In this document: positions 54,097-63,741 of the stretch, piece by piece
Layout of the letters: the number at the start of each line of letters is the position of its first letter
Position numbering within the stretch: position 1 is the first letter of the stretch
Assembly: GCA_964583825.1 (NCBI GenBank)
Contig: CAZOXM010000012.1
Span: 1 to 64,000 of the forward strand
Source: GCA-1730015 sp964583825
GTDB lineage: Bacteria; Pseudomonadota; Gammaproteobacteria; Granulosicoccales; Granulosicoccaceae
Direction of reading: 5' to 3'
Length of the DNA: 64,000 nt
Program-made: the position numbers and the translations under genes
The notes under the pieces: generated by a model
Told to the model about the DNA's origin: nothing
The model's database searches: none
The model's input: the letters and a program-made list of their open reading frames with translations, nothing else

Positions 54097-55500
54097 ATGA
54101 ATCGTAATCGGGTTTGGATAATCGACGACGACCAGTCCATCCGCTGGGTACTGGAGCGGGCGTTTCAGCGTGCCGGTATTGATTTCGACAGTTTTGAAAG
54201 TGCCGAGGAAGCGATTGGCGCACTGGAATCATCCCGCACACCGGACGCGGTAATCAGTGACGTGCGCATGAGCGGCATGACCGGCATCGAGTTGCTTGCG
54301 CTGCTGAAAGAACAACACAACAGCACCCCGCCGGTCATCATCATGACGGCCCATGCAGATCTCGAAACTGCAGTTTCCGCCTACGACAGCGGTGCCTTCG
54401 AATACCTGCCAAAGCCATTCGATGTCGACGAAGTCATCGACATCACCCGCCGCGCGTTCGACAGCAACCGCAACACCGCAAAAATGACCGAGCGACCGCA
54501 ACCGGAGCACTCCGGCCTGATCGGTGAAACCACCGCCATGCAGCAGGTGTTTCGTGCCATCGGCAGACTGTCACGCTCGCATGCAACGGTACTGATCAAC
54601 GGTGAATCCGGTACCGGTAAAGAACTCATTGCGCGCGCGCTGCATCAACACAGCGCCAGAGCAGACAAACCGTTTATCGCGCTGAACATGGCGGCTATTT
54701 CACACGATCTCATGGAATCAGAATTGTTCGGTCACGAAAAGGGAGCGTTCACCGGTGCCAGCGAACAGCGGCACGGCAGGTTTGAACAGGCCGATACCGG
54801 CACTCTGTTCCTCGATGAAATCGGAGACATGCCGGCGCCATTGCAAACTCGTCTGTTGCGGGTGCTGTCCGAGAATCAGTTTTTTCGTGTCGGCGGTAAA
54901 AAACCGATCAAAGTCGATGTGCGCATTGTCGCGGCAACACACCAGAACCTGGAAACGCTGGTCGATCAGCAACGCTTTCGCGAAGACTTGTTCCATCGCC
55001 TGAACGTCATCCGCATTACCGCCCCTGCACTCCGCAACCGCGCAGCAGATATCCCGCTGCTGATGAAAACCTTTCTCCAGCGAGCGGCAATGGAACTTGG
55101 CTGCGAACCTAAAACATCCACCGAAGCCCTGGACGATCACCTGAAGGCAATGCCCTGGCCCGGTAATGTTCGGCAGCTGGAAAATCTTGCACGCTGGCTA
55201 ACCGTCATGGCCTCGGGACGCGAACTCCGAATCGACGACCTGCCCGACGACTTGTCAGCGGACAAAGACGCCGAAGCAAACACGGAAAACACCGCGTGGA
55301 TTCACGCACTGAAAGCATGGGCACGCGCTGCGATGGCTAATAAGCAACCCATGGGACGGGAAGCAACTGAAGCGTTTGAGCGCGCACTGATTGAATGCGC
55401 CCTCGAACAAACCGGCAATCGAAAACAGGAAGCAGCCACTCTGTTAGGCTGGGGCAGAAATACGCTGACGCGTAAAATTAAAGATTACAACATTGGTTAA
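54097..55500 (+). CDS. glnG: nitrogen regulation transcriptional activator NtrC
   Basis: Sigma-54-dependent activator, 467 residues from the ATG at 54097. Receiver domain (phosphoacceptor D55 in VISDVRMSG), AAA+ ATPase with GESGTGKE (Walker A), the GAFTGA sigma-54 contact loop and a C-terminal Fis-type helix-turn-helix (QEAATLLGWGRNTLTRKI). The 40-bp gap from ntrB lacks a terminator; a CGGCTGT/ACAGCCG hairpin without a T-run lies about 80 bp after its stop. Confidence 0.96.
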   Translation: MNRNRVWIIDDDQSIRWVLERAFQRAGIDFDSFESAEEAIGALESSRTPDAVISDVRMSGMTGIELLALLKEQHNSTPPVIIMTAHADLETAVSAYDSGAFEYLPKPFDVDEVIDITRRAFDSNRNTAKMTERPQPEHSGLIGETTAMQQVFRAIGRLSRSHATVLINGESGTGKELIARALHQHSARADKPFIALNMAAISHDLMESELFGHEKGAFTGASEQRHGRFEQADTGTLFLDEIGDMPAPLQTRLLRVLSENQFFRVGGKKPIKVDVRIVAATHQNLETLVDQQRFREDLFHRLNVIRITAPALRNRAADIPLLMKTFLQRAAMELGCEPKTSTEALDDHLKAMPWPGNVRQLENLARWLTVMASGRELRIDDLPDDLSADKDAEANTENTAWIHALKAWARAAMANKQPMGREATEAFERALIECALEQTGNRKQEAATLLGWGRNTLTRKIKDYNIG

Positions 55501-55623
55501 AGAAGTATAAGGTCGGCATACCTGTTGTTCCGCAGTACATTTGCGGACATGTTCAAACGCAGGTTCAAGCTTCCTGATAACGGCTGTGATAACAACAGCC
55601 GAGAGGCAGTGTCCCACCGCAAA

Positions 55624-56136
55624 TCACAAATATTTAGATGCGAATTTCTCATCTATCGTTACAACGCCGCCTGATCCACTATGTGCAATGTAGCGGGGCT
55701 CGAATACATACTTCACAATTTTCTGGATATCATCTGGTCGAATTCCGGATTTAGATGCTGCTTTCAATACCTGATCTGATTTGACAACGGCTTGTGTTAT
55801 CTGTTGACTACCATGCCCGATGGTCTCCCGACGATTCAATAACTCAGCAATAAATAATTTATATTCATCCCTGAATTTGGACGCTGAAAATAGCAGTACT
55901 TCAGGTCGTACTTGAAGCGCATCAGCCAAGGTAATCGCGCGATCTCTCCCCAGCTCTGACCGTCCATTTTCTATGGCAGAAATATGCGTTTGCTCAATAC
56001 CGCACTTTATTGATAGCTGTAGTTGAGATAAACCATGCAACTCCCTTAGCTCTCTTAACATCTCACCTGGGGTTAGAATCATGACGTTCGGCGCAGCTAC
56101 CCAATCACCGCTTTGATCAATTTCTTGTGTTTGCAT
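55624..56136 (-). CDS. XRE-family antitoxin (HigA-like) with long C-terminal extension
   Basis: A 170-residue protein with a helix-turn-helix of the XRE/Cro type near residues 25-80 (MLRELRELHGLSQLQLSIKC, then ISAIENGRSELGR). The C-terminal 90 residues are unusual for a HigA-type antitoxin, usually about 100 long in all, and I do not recognise them. The start overlaps the toxin stop by one base (TAATG). It should neutralise the RelE-like toxin and repress its own promoter. Confidence 0.82.
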   Translation of the reverse strand: MQTQEIDQSGDWVAAPNVMILTPGEMLRELRELHGLSQLQLSIKCGIEQTHISAIENGRSELGRDRAITLADALQVRPEVLLFSASKFRDEYKLFIAELLNRRETIGHGSQQITQAVVKSDQVLKAASKSGIRPDDIQKIVKYVFEPRYIAHSGSGGVVTIDEKFASKYL

Positions 56137-56429
56137 TATTTTTTCCTGTAGTCATGCTGGGCGGTAATATCCTCGATAGTTACCGTCACAATTTTCTGTT
56201 CAACCGTATATATCAAGCGTGTGTTCTTATCGAGTCTTGATGACCGACTCCCGCTAAGTTGGCCATGCAAAGCTTCATCATTAAATCCGGGTATTTGCCG
56301 AAGATTCTGAGGCCCGCCTGTTTCAACGATTTCTAACCACACTTGGTATTTTCGTAAGGCTTGCGGTGGAAGCTTCCGGAGCCTTTTTTCAACACGTTTT
56401 GAGGTAACTACTTGCCACATGAGTGACAT
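56136..56429 (-). CDS. RelE/HigB-like toxin
   Basis: A 97-residue RelE/ParE-superfamily toxin, typical mRNA interferase size and basic N terminus (VEKRLRKLPPQALRKY). Residues QLSGSRSSRLDKNTRLIYTVE and DITAQHDYRKK match the family core and C-terminal strand. Toxin before antitoxin is the HigBA order. Activity (RNase or gyrase) cannot be read. Inverted repeat just upstream. Confidence 0.83.
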   Translation of the reverse strand: MSLMWQVVTSKRVEKRLRKLPPQALRKYQVWLEIVETGGPQNLRQIPGFNDEALHGQLSGSRSSRLDKNTRLIYTVEQKIVTVTIEDITAQHDYRKK

Positions 56430-56437
56430 TCTAATGC

Positions 56438-56457
56438 ATAGACACCATAACGTCTAT
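56438..56457. promoter_or_regulatory. putative HigA-like operator
   Basis: Inverted repeat ATAGAC-N8-GTCTAT, whose right-hand end lies 9 bp before the toxin ATG. The position fits antitoxin autorepression. No separate promoter element is obvious. Confidence 0.5.
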
Positions 56458-56804
56458 TTTGGCATAAAACCTTAAAAGTGAGTTTGTCTCGCATACCCCT
56501 TGCCCCACAATGCCATTGAGGCTCACGTGGAGGTATCTATCTGATTCGTAGCAATATTTTGGTAACCTCCTTACAACCCCGCTATCCGGCTAAACAGTGT
56601 ATAAAAACTGTTTTTGTAATACTGATCCATCTTAATCCGGTAGACTGGGGAATGGCGGAATTGGCCGAAATTGAGACGGTCGGTTTCGATCAGCACTGAC
56701 ACTGTCTTTCAGATCGAGCCTGAGATGTCACAGTTTAAACGACCAGCATTCAGTAACCGCATCCACATCACACCCTCACGTCACAGTTTTTAAAAACCAC
56801 TGCT
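56458..56804. other. non-coding stretch upstream of the toxin-antitoxin pair
   Basis: About 350 bp with no convincing gene. A hairpin AAACAGT-N8-ACTGTTT with a short T-run lies at 56592-56613 and could be a weak terminator. The stretch serves the divergent toxin gene and the small secreted-protein gene. Confidence 0.4.
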
Positions 56805-57221
56805 ATGCAAAAATACATAGAAACAATATTTGCCGCCCTATTGCTGGTGGTTACTATGCACCCGCAGCCCCTGTCGGCGTCTGAAAGCAATGCTGCCTCG
56901 TCGCCTAACCCGGCACAGCACCTCACTAATAACACCTGCTTTATGCAACTGCGGGACACCGACAAAGTAATCGTCACCGCCGCCTTCCACAGTGGTGCGG
57001 AAGGCTTCACCGAACTGCAGCAGCTTATCGATCGAAAACCCTGGGGAGAGGCACTTAGTAGCGTACAACGCGAAGAAATCACCACCCTTCAAAAAGAAGC
57101 GAGCCCGTTTCTTATTGTGACGCTGACCAAGAAACAGGCTTTGATACTTGAAGACCACCGTGACCTGATCAAGTGGATACTGGTACAAAGTACCACCACG
57201 GCCTGCGTTACAGAGGACTGA
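56805..57221 (+). CDS. small secreted protein of unknown function
   Basis: A 138-residue protein with an N-terminal export signal (IFAALLLVVTMHPQPLSA). The mature part, with single Cys residues near 45 and 134, has no family I recognise. No ribosome-binding site is clear. It is divergent from the toxin-antitoxin pair and convergent with the pilin operon. Confidence 0.55.
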   Translation: MQKYIETIFAALLLVVTMHPQPLSASESNAASSPNPAQHLTNNTCFMQLRDTDKVIVTAAFHSGAEGFTELQQLIDRKPWGEALSSVQREEITTLQKEASPFLIVTLTKKQALILEDHRDLIKWILVQSTTTACVTED

Positions 57222-57247
57222 TAACAGAGGACGGGGGACAGATAAGA

Positions 57248-57274
57248 CATGCGGGTGAATGCTCTACCCGCATG
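57248..57274. terminator. hairpin between the secreted-protein gene and the pilus operon
   Basis: CATGCGGGT-N9-ACCCGCATG, a 9-bp stem between two convergent genes, with a T-run about 12 nt beyond on the plus side. It is likely a bidirectional but imperfect terminator. Confidence 0.55.
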
Positions 57275-57295
57275 CATTTGCGTACTTTTTATTAC

Positions 57296-57961
57296 TCACA
57301 AAGGGAGAATCAGCACACCAGCACAGTCGGCTTCTCCACTTACCACATTCCACTCAGTACCTGTTACGCAGTTAGTGTGCGGTGCCTGATTGAAGGCTCT
57401 AAATTTGCCGGTGTTTGGCTTACCATCATCAATCTTTAAGTCGAGCTCAAACATAACTTCCACGGGTATATTACCACCAGTAACCAATTCGTGAGCTGAT
57501 GTGTTCGCATCCATCGCATTGCTGGTATGCGCGATCTTGTAAAAACCGCTAAACGGATTGGATGGGCAGATCAGTTCCGTACAGGCAGTATCGTCTAATT
57601 TCCCAACAGGATCACCACTGTAATCTCCGCTGATAAATCCCGCTGCCGCCAGGTGCTGCCAGACAGCGCCAGACTCTTTTTCTGAATTTACCAGCGAGTT
57701 TGCGTCACCGTCGACCGAATCGGTGTCAATATGAGTAGAAGCTCGTGAGTAGTCGCCTGGCACCGCTCGATAGCGATCCCTGAAGGACACCCAGGCCGCC
57801 TCTATACCGGAAAGGTCATTCGCAATACTTCTGACCCTCGCGCTGTTAATCAGCGACTGTCCTTTCATCACCCCGCCCAGCAGCAGGCCGATAATCAGGA
57901 GCACAATCGCAATTTCAATTAATGTGAATCCCTGTTGTTTACGTTTCATTGTCTTACTCAT
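57296..57961 (-). CDS. type IV prepilin-like protein
   Basis: A 221-residue prepilin with the class III signal KQQG/FTLIEIAIVLLIIG, cleaved before Phe by the prepilin peptidase, the hydrophobic assembly helix and a globular domain with a Cys pair set. The conserved Glu5 is present. Last of the pilin genes of the operon, 101 bp after the previous one. Either ATG (57961 or 57949) could be used. Confidence 0.87.
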   Translation of the reverse strand: MSKTMKRKQQGFTLIEIAIVLLIIGLLLGGVMKGQSLINSARVRSIANDLSGIEAAWVSFRDRYRAVPGDYSRASTHIDTDSVDGDANSLVNSEKESGAVWQHLAAAGFISGDYSGDPVGKLDDTACTELICPSNPFSGFYKIAHTSNAMDANTSAHELVTGGNIPVEVMFELDLKIDDGKPNTGKFRAFNQAPHTNCVTGTEWNVVSGEADCAGVLILPL

Positions 57962-58062
57962 ACCTCATCAGCTTCGTTAATATTTTCCCTCCAGCCACCA
58001 CTGCTCCCTGATTCGTTTTGCCGGACGATTAAGTACCTGCAGGTGCTATGACACCAAACATG

Positions 58063-58785
58063 TTATGGCAGCACGCCGGCACGGATTAAGTGCGTGTACA
58101 ACGCATTTTCAGACACCCAGGTCACCAGATCGTCAAACTGATCATTGCCGGCAGTATCCGGATCACGCATCACAAAACGGGTATCTCCATCGAGATTTTC
58201 CTTTTCATCGGCAGAGCGGGGGTGGGGATTAGGACCGGTGGAATAAATAACCACCGGCACCTGATTAGCCCGCAGTGTGGGGCAGCGCGCAGCCGCATCG
58301 CAGACTTCATAGTCAGGTGCCAGCTTTGCCATACCCGCCCGCTGCATGCCGAACGCTTCGGTAAAATCCGGATTCCCATCACCATCACTGTCGCCGGCAG
58401 AAACACTGTAGCGAATCGGCCGCCTCCACGCGTCGACCAGCAGGCCGTCGCTATTTACACGACCATCCACACCCAGCAGTGCCCCCGGCACAAAGCCGTG
58501 TTGCTGTCCGCAATCACCGAGCGGTTCGCTGCTGTCTACCAATGGACACGGCAGTCGACTGTTGGCTGCCGCAAACCCAAGAACGGCACTTTGAATTTGC
58601 TTTAGGTGCGCCTGTGTTTCCGATCGCTGTCTCTCAAGCAGGTGGGAACCAAACGGCTTCAACAGTGCACCCATCAGTATACCGGTAATCAACAGCACAA
58701 TAGCGAGTTCCAGCAGCGAGAACCCGCCGTGTACAGTGGGGCGTACGGAAAGCTTGACGACACTTGTTTGCGCCACTGTACGCAT
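58063..58785 (-). CDS. prepilin-like minor pilin
   Basis: A 240-residue prepilin-like protein: processing site HGG/FSLLELAIVLLITG, assembly helix, and a globular domain with a DSDGDGNPD calcium-binding-like loop. Its ATG overlaps the previous stop (TAATG). Minor pilin of the same MSHA-like system. Confidence 0.85.
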   Translation of the reverse strand: MRTVAQTSVVKLSVRPTVHGGFSLLELAIVLLITGILMGALLKPFGSHLLERQRSETQAHLKQIQSAVLGFAAANSRLPCPLVDSSEPLGDCGQQHGFVPGALLGVDGRVNSDGLLVDAWRRPIRYSVSAGDSDGDGNPDFTEAFGMQRAGMAKLAPDYEVCDAAARCPTLRANQVPVVIYSTGPNPHPRSADEKENLDGDTRFVMRDPDTAGNDQFDDLVTWVSENALYTHLIRAGVLP

Positions 58786-60008
58786 TAGCGCACCACCATC
58801 AGCTGATCGTTGATATGTGGATCGTTCGGATCCTGTGTCAGATCATAGCTAAGTACCGCTTCTACCAATGCCGCACTGTCCAGATAACTGGCACGGCTTT
58901 GCGGTTGCATGAAGCGGTTCTGTTGCACACCAGCGTAACTCGAAACGATCTCATCACCGACACTGATCAACAACGCCGGCACCGGATCATCATCCACAGT
59001 TAATTGAAATCCCACACCGTTGTTCAGACAATCGTCAACCGGAGCTGTGGAGGTACAGGCCACGTCGAGGTGATAATACATAAAGCGCGACCAGTCGTAG
59101 CGGCCAAACCAGGTCTGCGCCACTGTACGTCCCTTCGGTATGGTATCGTTGAGCAATGCACCCAGCGACGGCATTACACAGTTTCCCTGTGACAGTGCAA
59201 CCACACCCACCAGCAAGCCTTCCTCGCACGCAGCGGTCGGGTCACCGAGTCTGGCAGCGAACGGGAAATATTTGTTTTCGTCGTAGTATTCCATTAACCA
59301 ATCCCTGACGATTCCGAGCACGCGTCGTTCCATCAACGGCATCAGCTCTTTCTTCGTAATCGCAACGATTCGATCATTGTTTTCGACACCCATTTCGTAA
59401 ACGTTGTCTCCGTCGGCATTTTCCTTTTCGAGAAACGCATGAATGTCAGCGTTTACCGCAGCACGATTTTGACCGGCCTGTGGTTCACCCGGATGAATCA
59501 CGACCGCCACCACATCGTCATAGCTGTTCAGCTGGAGCAAACCCGCCTTCACCGACGGATTCAGCGCATTATGAGCAGGGTTGTAGCGAAACTCCGGCGA
59601 GACGGCATACCAGAGGTTCTGCTTTAGAAAGTATTCAAGATAATCGATCTCAATGCGCTTGTTACCACGGCTCCATACTGCGGGGAGATAACCGATTGCG
59701 TTGCGACCACAACTGAGTGCCGGTGAACTGTGCGGTCGACTCGACGGACAAGGCAGACGACCCACACCACCGCGAGTATTGTGACCATAATTGTCGGTGT
59801 ATGTCACCGCGTAACTGATCAGCGCCTCCCTGGCTTTGGCGAGAGAAGTCGTCACTTCGCGCTGGGCTGCCAGCTTCTGGCTCAATGCCACCCCACTCGC
59901 CAGCAACCCTGTGCCGGTGACGATTAACACGGCGAGTACCATCGCAATCAACACGGCACCACGCTGCCGCACACGACTAAATCGACAATGACTGCACGTT
60001 ACAGTCAT
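58785..60008 (-). CDS. PilX/GspK-like minor pilin or assembly protein
   Basis: 407 residues. The N terminus RQRGAVLIAMVLAVLIVTG resembles PilX/GspK leaders, which often lack Glu5, as here. A long globular domain follows. Its start overlaps the previous stop (ATGA). It may cap or start pilus assembly; the exact equivalent is not clear. Confidence 0.75.
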   Translation of the reverse strand: MTVTCSHCRFSRVRQRGAVLIAMVLAVLIVTGTGLLASGVALSQKLAAQREVTTSLAKAREALISYAVTYTDNYGHNTRGGVGRLPCPSSRPHSSPALSCGRNAIGYLPAVWSRGNKRIEIDYLEYFLKQNLWYAVSPEFRYNPAHNALNPSVKAGLLQLNSYDDVVAVVIHPGEPQAGQNRAAVNADIHAFLEKENADGDNVYEMGVENNDRIVAITKKELMPLMERRVLGIVRDWLMEYYDENKYFPFAARLGDPTAACEEGLLVGVVALSQGNCVMPSLGALLNDTIPKGRTVAQTWFGRYDWSRFMYYHLDVACTSTAPVDDCLNNGVGFQLTVDDDPVPALLISVGDEIVSSYAGVQQNRFMQPQSRASYLDSAALVEAVLSYDLTQDPNDPHINDQLMVVR

Positions 60009-60436
60009 TGCACTTCATCCTGTGATCGAGGTACCTGCACCAATTGTTGCTCGCCGACTTTTAGTGCAAGTATTTTCCCGTAACGCTCAATCACAAGCCG
60101 GTATTCGTCGAGCTTGTTTGCCCGCCATACAGAAGGATCTCCTGACTTACCATTAACCCATGTTATCGCGCTCGCCGGCGCTGTTTTCGTATGACGGATA
60201 ACAATGCCGTCAAACGATACAGGCTGCGGCTCAGGGACCTTTGACGGCGGACGCTCAGGTGCCGGCAGTTCCATCTCGGGTTCTATGGTCACTGCAGGCA
60301 ACTCCCGACCGGCATCCAGAGTCAGGCGCTCATCCGCTGTATGAAAAAGCCGCTGGCCAGCATACGAATTATCGGCCTGTGAATCGGAACTGAGCAGCAG
60401 TACGACAATGGCGGCAATACCGCTTAATCGGCTCAT
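60005..60436 (-). CDS. MshK/PilP-like small exported protein
   Basis: A 143-residue exported protein with a short signal peptide, a Pro/Glu-rich linker (about 48-72) and a C-terminal domain like the secretin-binding PilP/MshK/GspC region (VSFDGIVIRHTK). Overlaps both neighbours by ATGA. Assignment rests mainly on position and architecture. Confidence 0.65.
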   Translation of the reverse strand: MSRLSGIAAIVVLLLSSDSQADNSYAGQRLFHTADERLTLDAGRELPAVTIEPEMELPAPERPPSKVPEPQPVSFDGIVIRHTKTAPASAITWVNGKSGDPSVWRANKLDEYRLVIERYGKILALKVGEQQLVQVPRSQDEVQ

Positions 60437-61035
60437 GTCACAACCTCACCGGGTAAGACAGCAGAGACGACTACCCATACAATTTTCAGCACCACCTCTA
60501 ACTCAGGAACGCTGATGAGTTGCCCTTGTGCCGCTATGCTCTCCGGCGATTTAAGCACCTCCAGCGACTCGAAGTACCAGCCACCGGGTGCATTCTCTGT
60601 GAGATGCACAAGCAATTGTTCCAGGACACCGTCATGCATCAATTTTCCGTAGAGACTGACGCTGGTGTTGATGAGGTGCACCTCCTCGTTCATCGGATGC
60701 GCAATCGGCGCGGCAATTTCAAAGTGATAATCATCGATGGCCACATGCTGTTGCAGGGGTGCGAGCAAGTCCACCCAGGACAGTTCGTCCTGCTTGCCAA
60801 CAATACCTGCATCAACCAGGCTCCGATGTGAGTGTATTCGACTGCTAAGCCATTCGTGGTCGACGATTGCTTCAGAGGATAAACGGAGCTTTGCAGAATA
60901 ATCGTCACGAATCTCACGGTACATCTGATACTCATCTGCTAACTGAAAACCGCATACGAACAGAGCCACCACCATTGCAATCAGCGCGCAGTAAAACACG
61001 CGGCTCACCCTCACATACCTCAACACGCTATTCAC
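60433..61035 (-). CDS. PilO/MshJ-like inner-membrane assembly protein
   Basis: From the GTG at 61035 it has 200 residues: one transmembrane helix (about 13-30), a coiled-coil stretch, then a ferredoxin-like domain as in PilO/GspM. The GTG overlaps the previous stop (GTGAATAG) and has GAGGAG 7 nt upstream; the longer frame to 61245 lies inside the previous gene. Confidence 0.72.
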   Translation of the reverse strand: MNSVLRYVRVSRVFYCALIAMVVALFVCGFQLADEYQMYREIRDDYSAKLRLSSEAIVDHEWLSSRIHSHRSLVDAGIVGKQDELSWVDLLAPLQQHVAIDDYHFEIAAPIAHPMNEEVHLINTSVSLYGKLMHDGVLEQLLVHLTENAPGGWYFESLEVLKSPESIAAQGQLISVPELEVVLKIVWVVVSAVLPGEVVT

Positions 61036-62494
61036 CCAACTGCTCCTCGGCACCGAGACTGAGGGTAAATCGCAAGGGGGCGTCAGACCCACCCGGAGAG
61101 ATGGTTGATCCACTACCGTCACGCCCAAGCGGTGATTCAACCACTTCAACTGAGTTAATTTGATCAGTCGCTTCAAGTTCTGCGACAAAGCGGTTGAAGC
61201 CGCGTACCAGTTCACCGATCCCGGCCACTGACTTATCGATCTCACCGGTCACATTTAAAATATGCAGCACGGCATCGGGCGGCCCGGACGAAGGCATCCC
61301 GCCCTGTAACTGCCAGTCTATGGCGTGCACCCTGATGGCCGGATGTTGCGACAGCGCGGAAGCCAGCGGCAGTATCAGTTGCATGGGAGTGTTGTCACCC
61401 AGGCGCGTTACCCGCGTACCGATTTGCACGGCACTTCGCATCGCATCTATCTGCCCGTGGTACGGCTCAAGCTCTGCATGCACCACAGCCAGACGCTCAT
61501 CCAGCAATGCCGCATTTGCCTGAGTCGCAGCGGAAAGCTGCTCAAACGTTTCGGCCATACGCGCGCCCGCTACGCTACTCGCCGCGATACACGCCGTGCA
61601 ACATAGTATCCCCGCGAAAAAACCATGGCGGCGTCGACGTATCTCAAACGCAGATCTATAACTGCCCGCCAGCCGATGTTCCCGACTGCGACCACGTGCG
61701 GTCATCATATACATGAAAAATTCAATGGCGTTAACGCGCGTGCTATTGTGTAGTGCGGGCAGTAACTCGCAAAACGGCTTAATTATGATATCGCCCTTGC
61801 GCAGTATCTCCCGATCAGCCGAAGACGCATCGCCAAGAAACAGCGTGAGACCTGCTTCCCCCGACACCGCACTGGTTCTGGTGAGGAATGACAGCGTTTT
61901 CTCTACTTCCACAAGCAACGGCTCAGCCAGCGCATTGCCTGTCACAAAGCGGCGGGTTATGGCCGGCAGTCCGTTCAGAAACCCGAATACGCGATAGTCT
62001 CCCGGCGCTATCGCCAGCACCACAACACAAACTGCGGTGTCTCGCACCGCATCCATGCGACCACACAAATCGGACAGCAGGTACAGTTCGGATACCAGAA
62101 CGTCCCGTTGCATCAGCATGGTCAGCCAGGGTTGACAGGGCGTTTCGCGGGCCACCGTCGTCAGATGCAGCTGAAGTCCGACATTTCCCCCGGTGGTATC
62201 AGCCTTTCTTCGAGATCTCCACAACATGGCATCACTGCATTTCACCTTAACGATATTTGCCATGGCACGACGCGCATCCCGTTTGCGCAATCCCGGTAAC
62301 TGCTCCTGCTGATATTCCTCCTCAACGGCATCCAGCACACCGCAAAATACCGCATCTTTTCGTTCATCGAGATACTGCGCGAACTGCTCCATGCCCTCGT
62401 CGCCTGCGGTAAACGAGACTCCATGCGAGAACCTTCCGCGGCCGCTCGCATAGGCCAGCACGACATGCTCGGATATGAATAACAGGTATCTCAC
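61028..62494 (-). CDS. PilM-PilN-like fusion (MshI/GspL-type) assembly protein
   Basis: 488 residues from the GTG at 62494, which overlaps the gspF-like stop (GTGA). An N-terminal cytoplasmic domain (about 1-280) of the actin-like PilM/GspL type is followed by one membrane helix (about 291-311), a coiled coil and a C-terminal PilN-like periplasmic domain. PilM and PilN are separate in Pseudomonas; GspL and MshI have this fused form. It would link the ATPase to the inner-membrane platform. Confidence 0.75.
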   Translation of the reverse strand: MRYLLFISEHVVLAYASGRGRFSHGVSFTAGDEGMEQFAQYLDERKDAVFCGVLDAVEEEYQQEQLPGLRKRDARRAMANIVKVKCSDAMLWRSRRKADTTGGNVGLQLHLTTVARETPCQPWLTMLMQRDVLVSELYLLSDLCGRMDAVRDTAVCVVVLAIAPGDYRVFGFLNGLPAITRRFVTGNALAEPLLVEVEKTLSFLTRTSAVSGEAGLTLFLGDASSADREILRKGDIIIKPFCELLPALHNSTRVNAIEFFMYMMTARGRSREHRLAGSYRSAFEIRRRRHGFFAGILCCTACIAASSVAGARMAETFEQLSAATQANAALLDERLAVVHAELEPYHGQIDAMRSAVQIGTRVTRLGDNTPMQLILPLASALSQHPAIRVHAIDWQLQGGMPSSGPPDAVLHILNVTGEIDKSVAGIGELVRGFNRFVAELEATDQINSVEVVESPLGRDGSGSTISPGGSDAPLRFTLSLGAEEQLGE

Positions 62495-63702
62495 TGCAGT
62501 CCACCGCTGAAGCCGAACACCAGATCGTATATCGGTCCGATAACAGATATAACGACCCACATCATAATGAGCCCGACAATCACCGTCATTATCGGCCCGA
62601 GACTTTGCTCGAGCTTTTCAGTCAGTTCTTTCGACTCACGATCGTACACATAACTTAACTGATTGAATGATGTGTCAAGCGCACCGGTGCTCTCTCCGAC
62701 CTTCAGTATTCTGGCAACCAAAGGCGGGAAGTTTTCTGTATCGCGAAAGCTGCTGGCGATACCCTGACCGTCAATCAGTCGCTGCTTAATAAGATCAACA
62801 TCTACTTCCATGGCACGGCTTTCAAGTGTGCCACGAGCGTACTGCAATGCATTAACGATGCTGATGCCGGCGCTGTACATCATCGAGGTACAGCGTGAAA
62901 ATCTCGCCAGACGGGTTTTCAGCATTACCGGACCGATTAATGGAAATCTGAACCGTAATCGATCAAGAAACAAGCGACACGCCGGGCTTACCACGGCGGA
63001 TACTTTAAGGCCCGCTACCGAAACGCATACCACCACCATCAAGATTGCCCAGTAGTCTGTGATCAGTTCCGATGCGCCAATCAGAGCTCGGGTGTGCCAT
63101 GGCAAAGTCGCCCCTGCAGACGAAATAAACGACACCATGCCGGGCACCAGCCAGGTCATCACAAAGATCACCACAACAAATAGCACCACCGCCACAAAAG
63201 CCGGATAAATCAAAACCCGCCTCAACCTGGAAATTGACTCCTCCTGCCACTTCAACAACTCGCCCAACTCCTGCAATACGGTTTCCATGCTGCCGCTTTG
63301 CTCTCCGGCCTCAAGCATGCTGACCACGAGTGGCGAAAACGTTTCAGGCATGACGGCGCAGGCACCGGACAGACTCTGCCCGCTGTCAATTTCATCGACG
63401 ATCCGGTCAACCACGGTTACCTGATGTCTCTTCTCCGACGCCTTGCCGAACTCCCTCAGCGCTTCCAGCATCGGGATACCAGCGGTCAGCATTTGCTCCA
63501 GGTGAAATATAAAGTTAATTAACTCTTTGCGGGTCCATGCAGATCCGCGTCGTTTCCCCAGAGACAACGCCATACGATAGCTGAGCAAGCTCAGTCCGCG
63601 CGTTGACAAATGCTGGTTCAGTGCCAGCGCATCACTTGCCTGTAACACACCAGTAACAAGCTCACCGGATGCGGCAACTGCCTTGAACTTATAGGACTTC
63701 AT
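62491..63702 (-). CDS. GspF/PilC/MshG inner-membrane platform protein
   Basis: 403 residues with two T2SSF domains, recognisable by the repeated MLEAGEQSGSMETVL and ILKVGESTGALD motifs, and three membrane helices (two central, one near the C terminus). It forms the platform on which the ATPase acts. The ATG at 63702 has AGAGG 5 nt upstream; the GTG at 63708 is less likely. Confidence 0.93.
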   Translation of the reverse strand: MKSYKFKAVAASGELVTGVLQASDALALNQHLSTRGLSLLSYRMALSLGKRRGSAWTRKELINFIFHLEQMLTAGIPMLEALREFGKASEKRHQVTVVDRIVDEIDSGQSLSGACAVMPETFSPLVVSMLEAGEQSGSMETVLQELGELLKWQEESISRLRRVLIYPAFVAVVLFVVVIFVMTWLVPGMVSFISSAGATLPWHTRALIGASELITDYWAILMVVVCVSVAGLKVSAVVSPACRLFLDRLRFRFPLIGPVMLKTRLARFSRCTSMMYSAGISIVNALQYARGTLESRAMEVDVDLIKQRLIDGQGIASSFRDTENFPPLVARILKVGESTGALDTSFNQLSYVYDRESKELTEKLEQSLGPIMTVIVGLIMMWVVISVIGPIYDLVFGFSGGLQ

Positions 63703-63741
63703 ATTCACCTCTAACTACTCGGGCTACACTGCAATCGGTGA

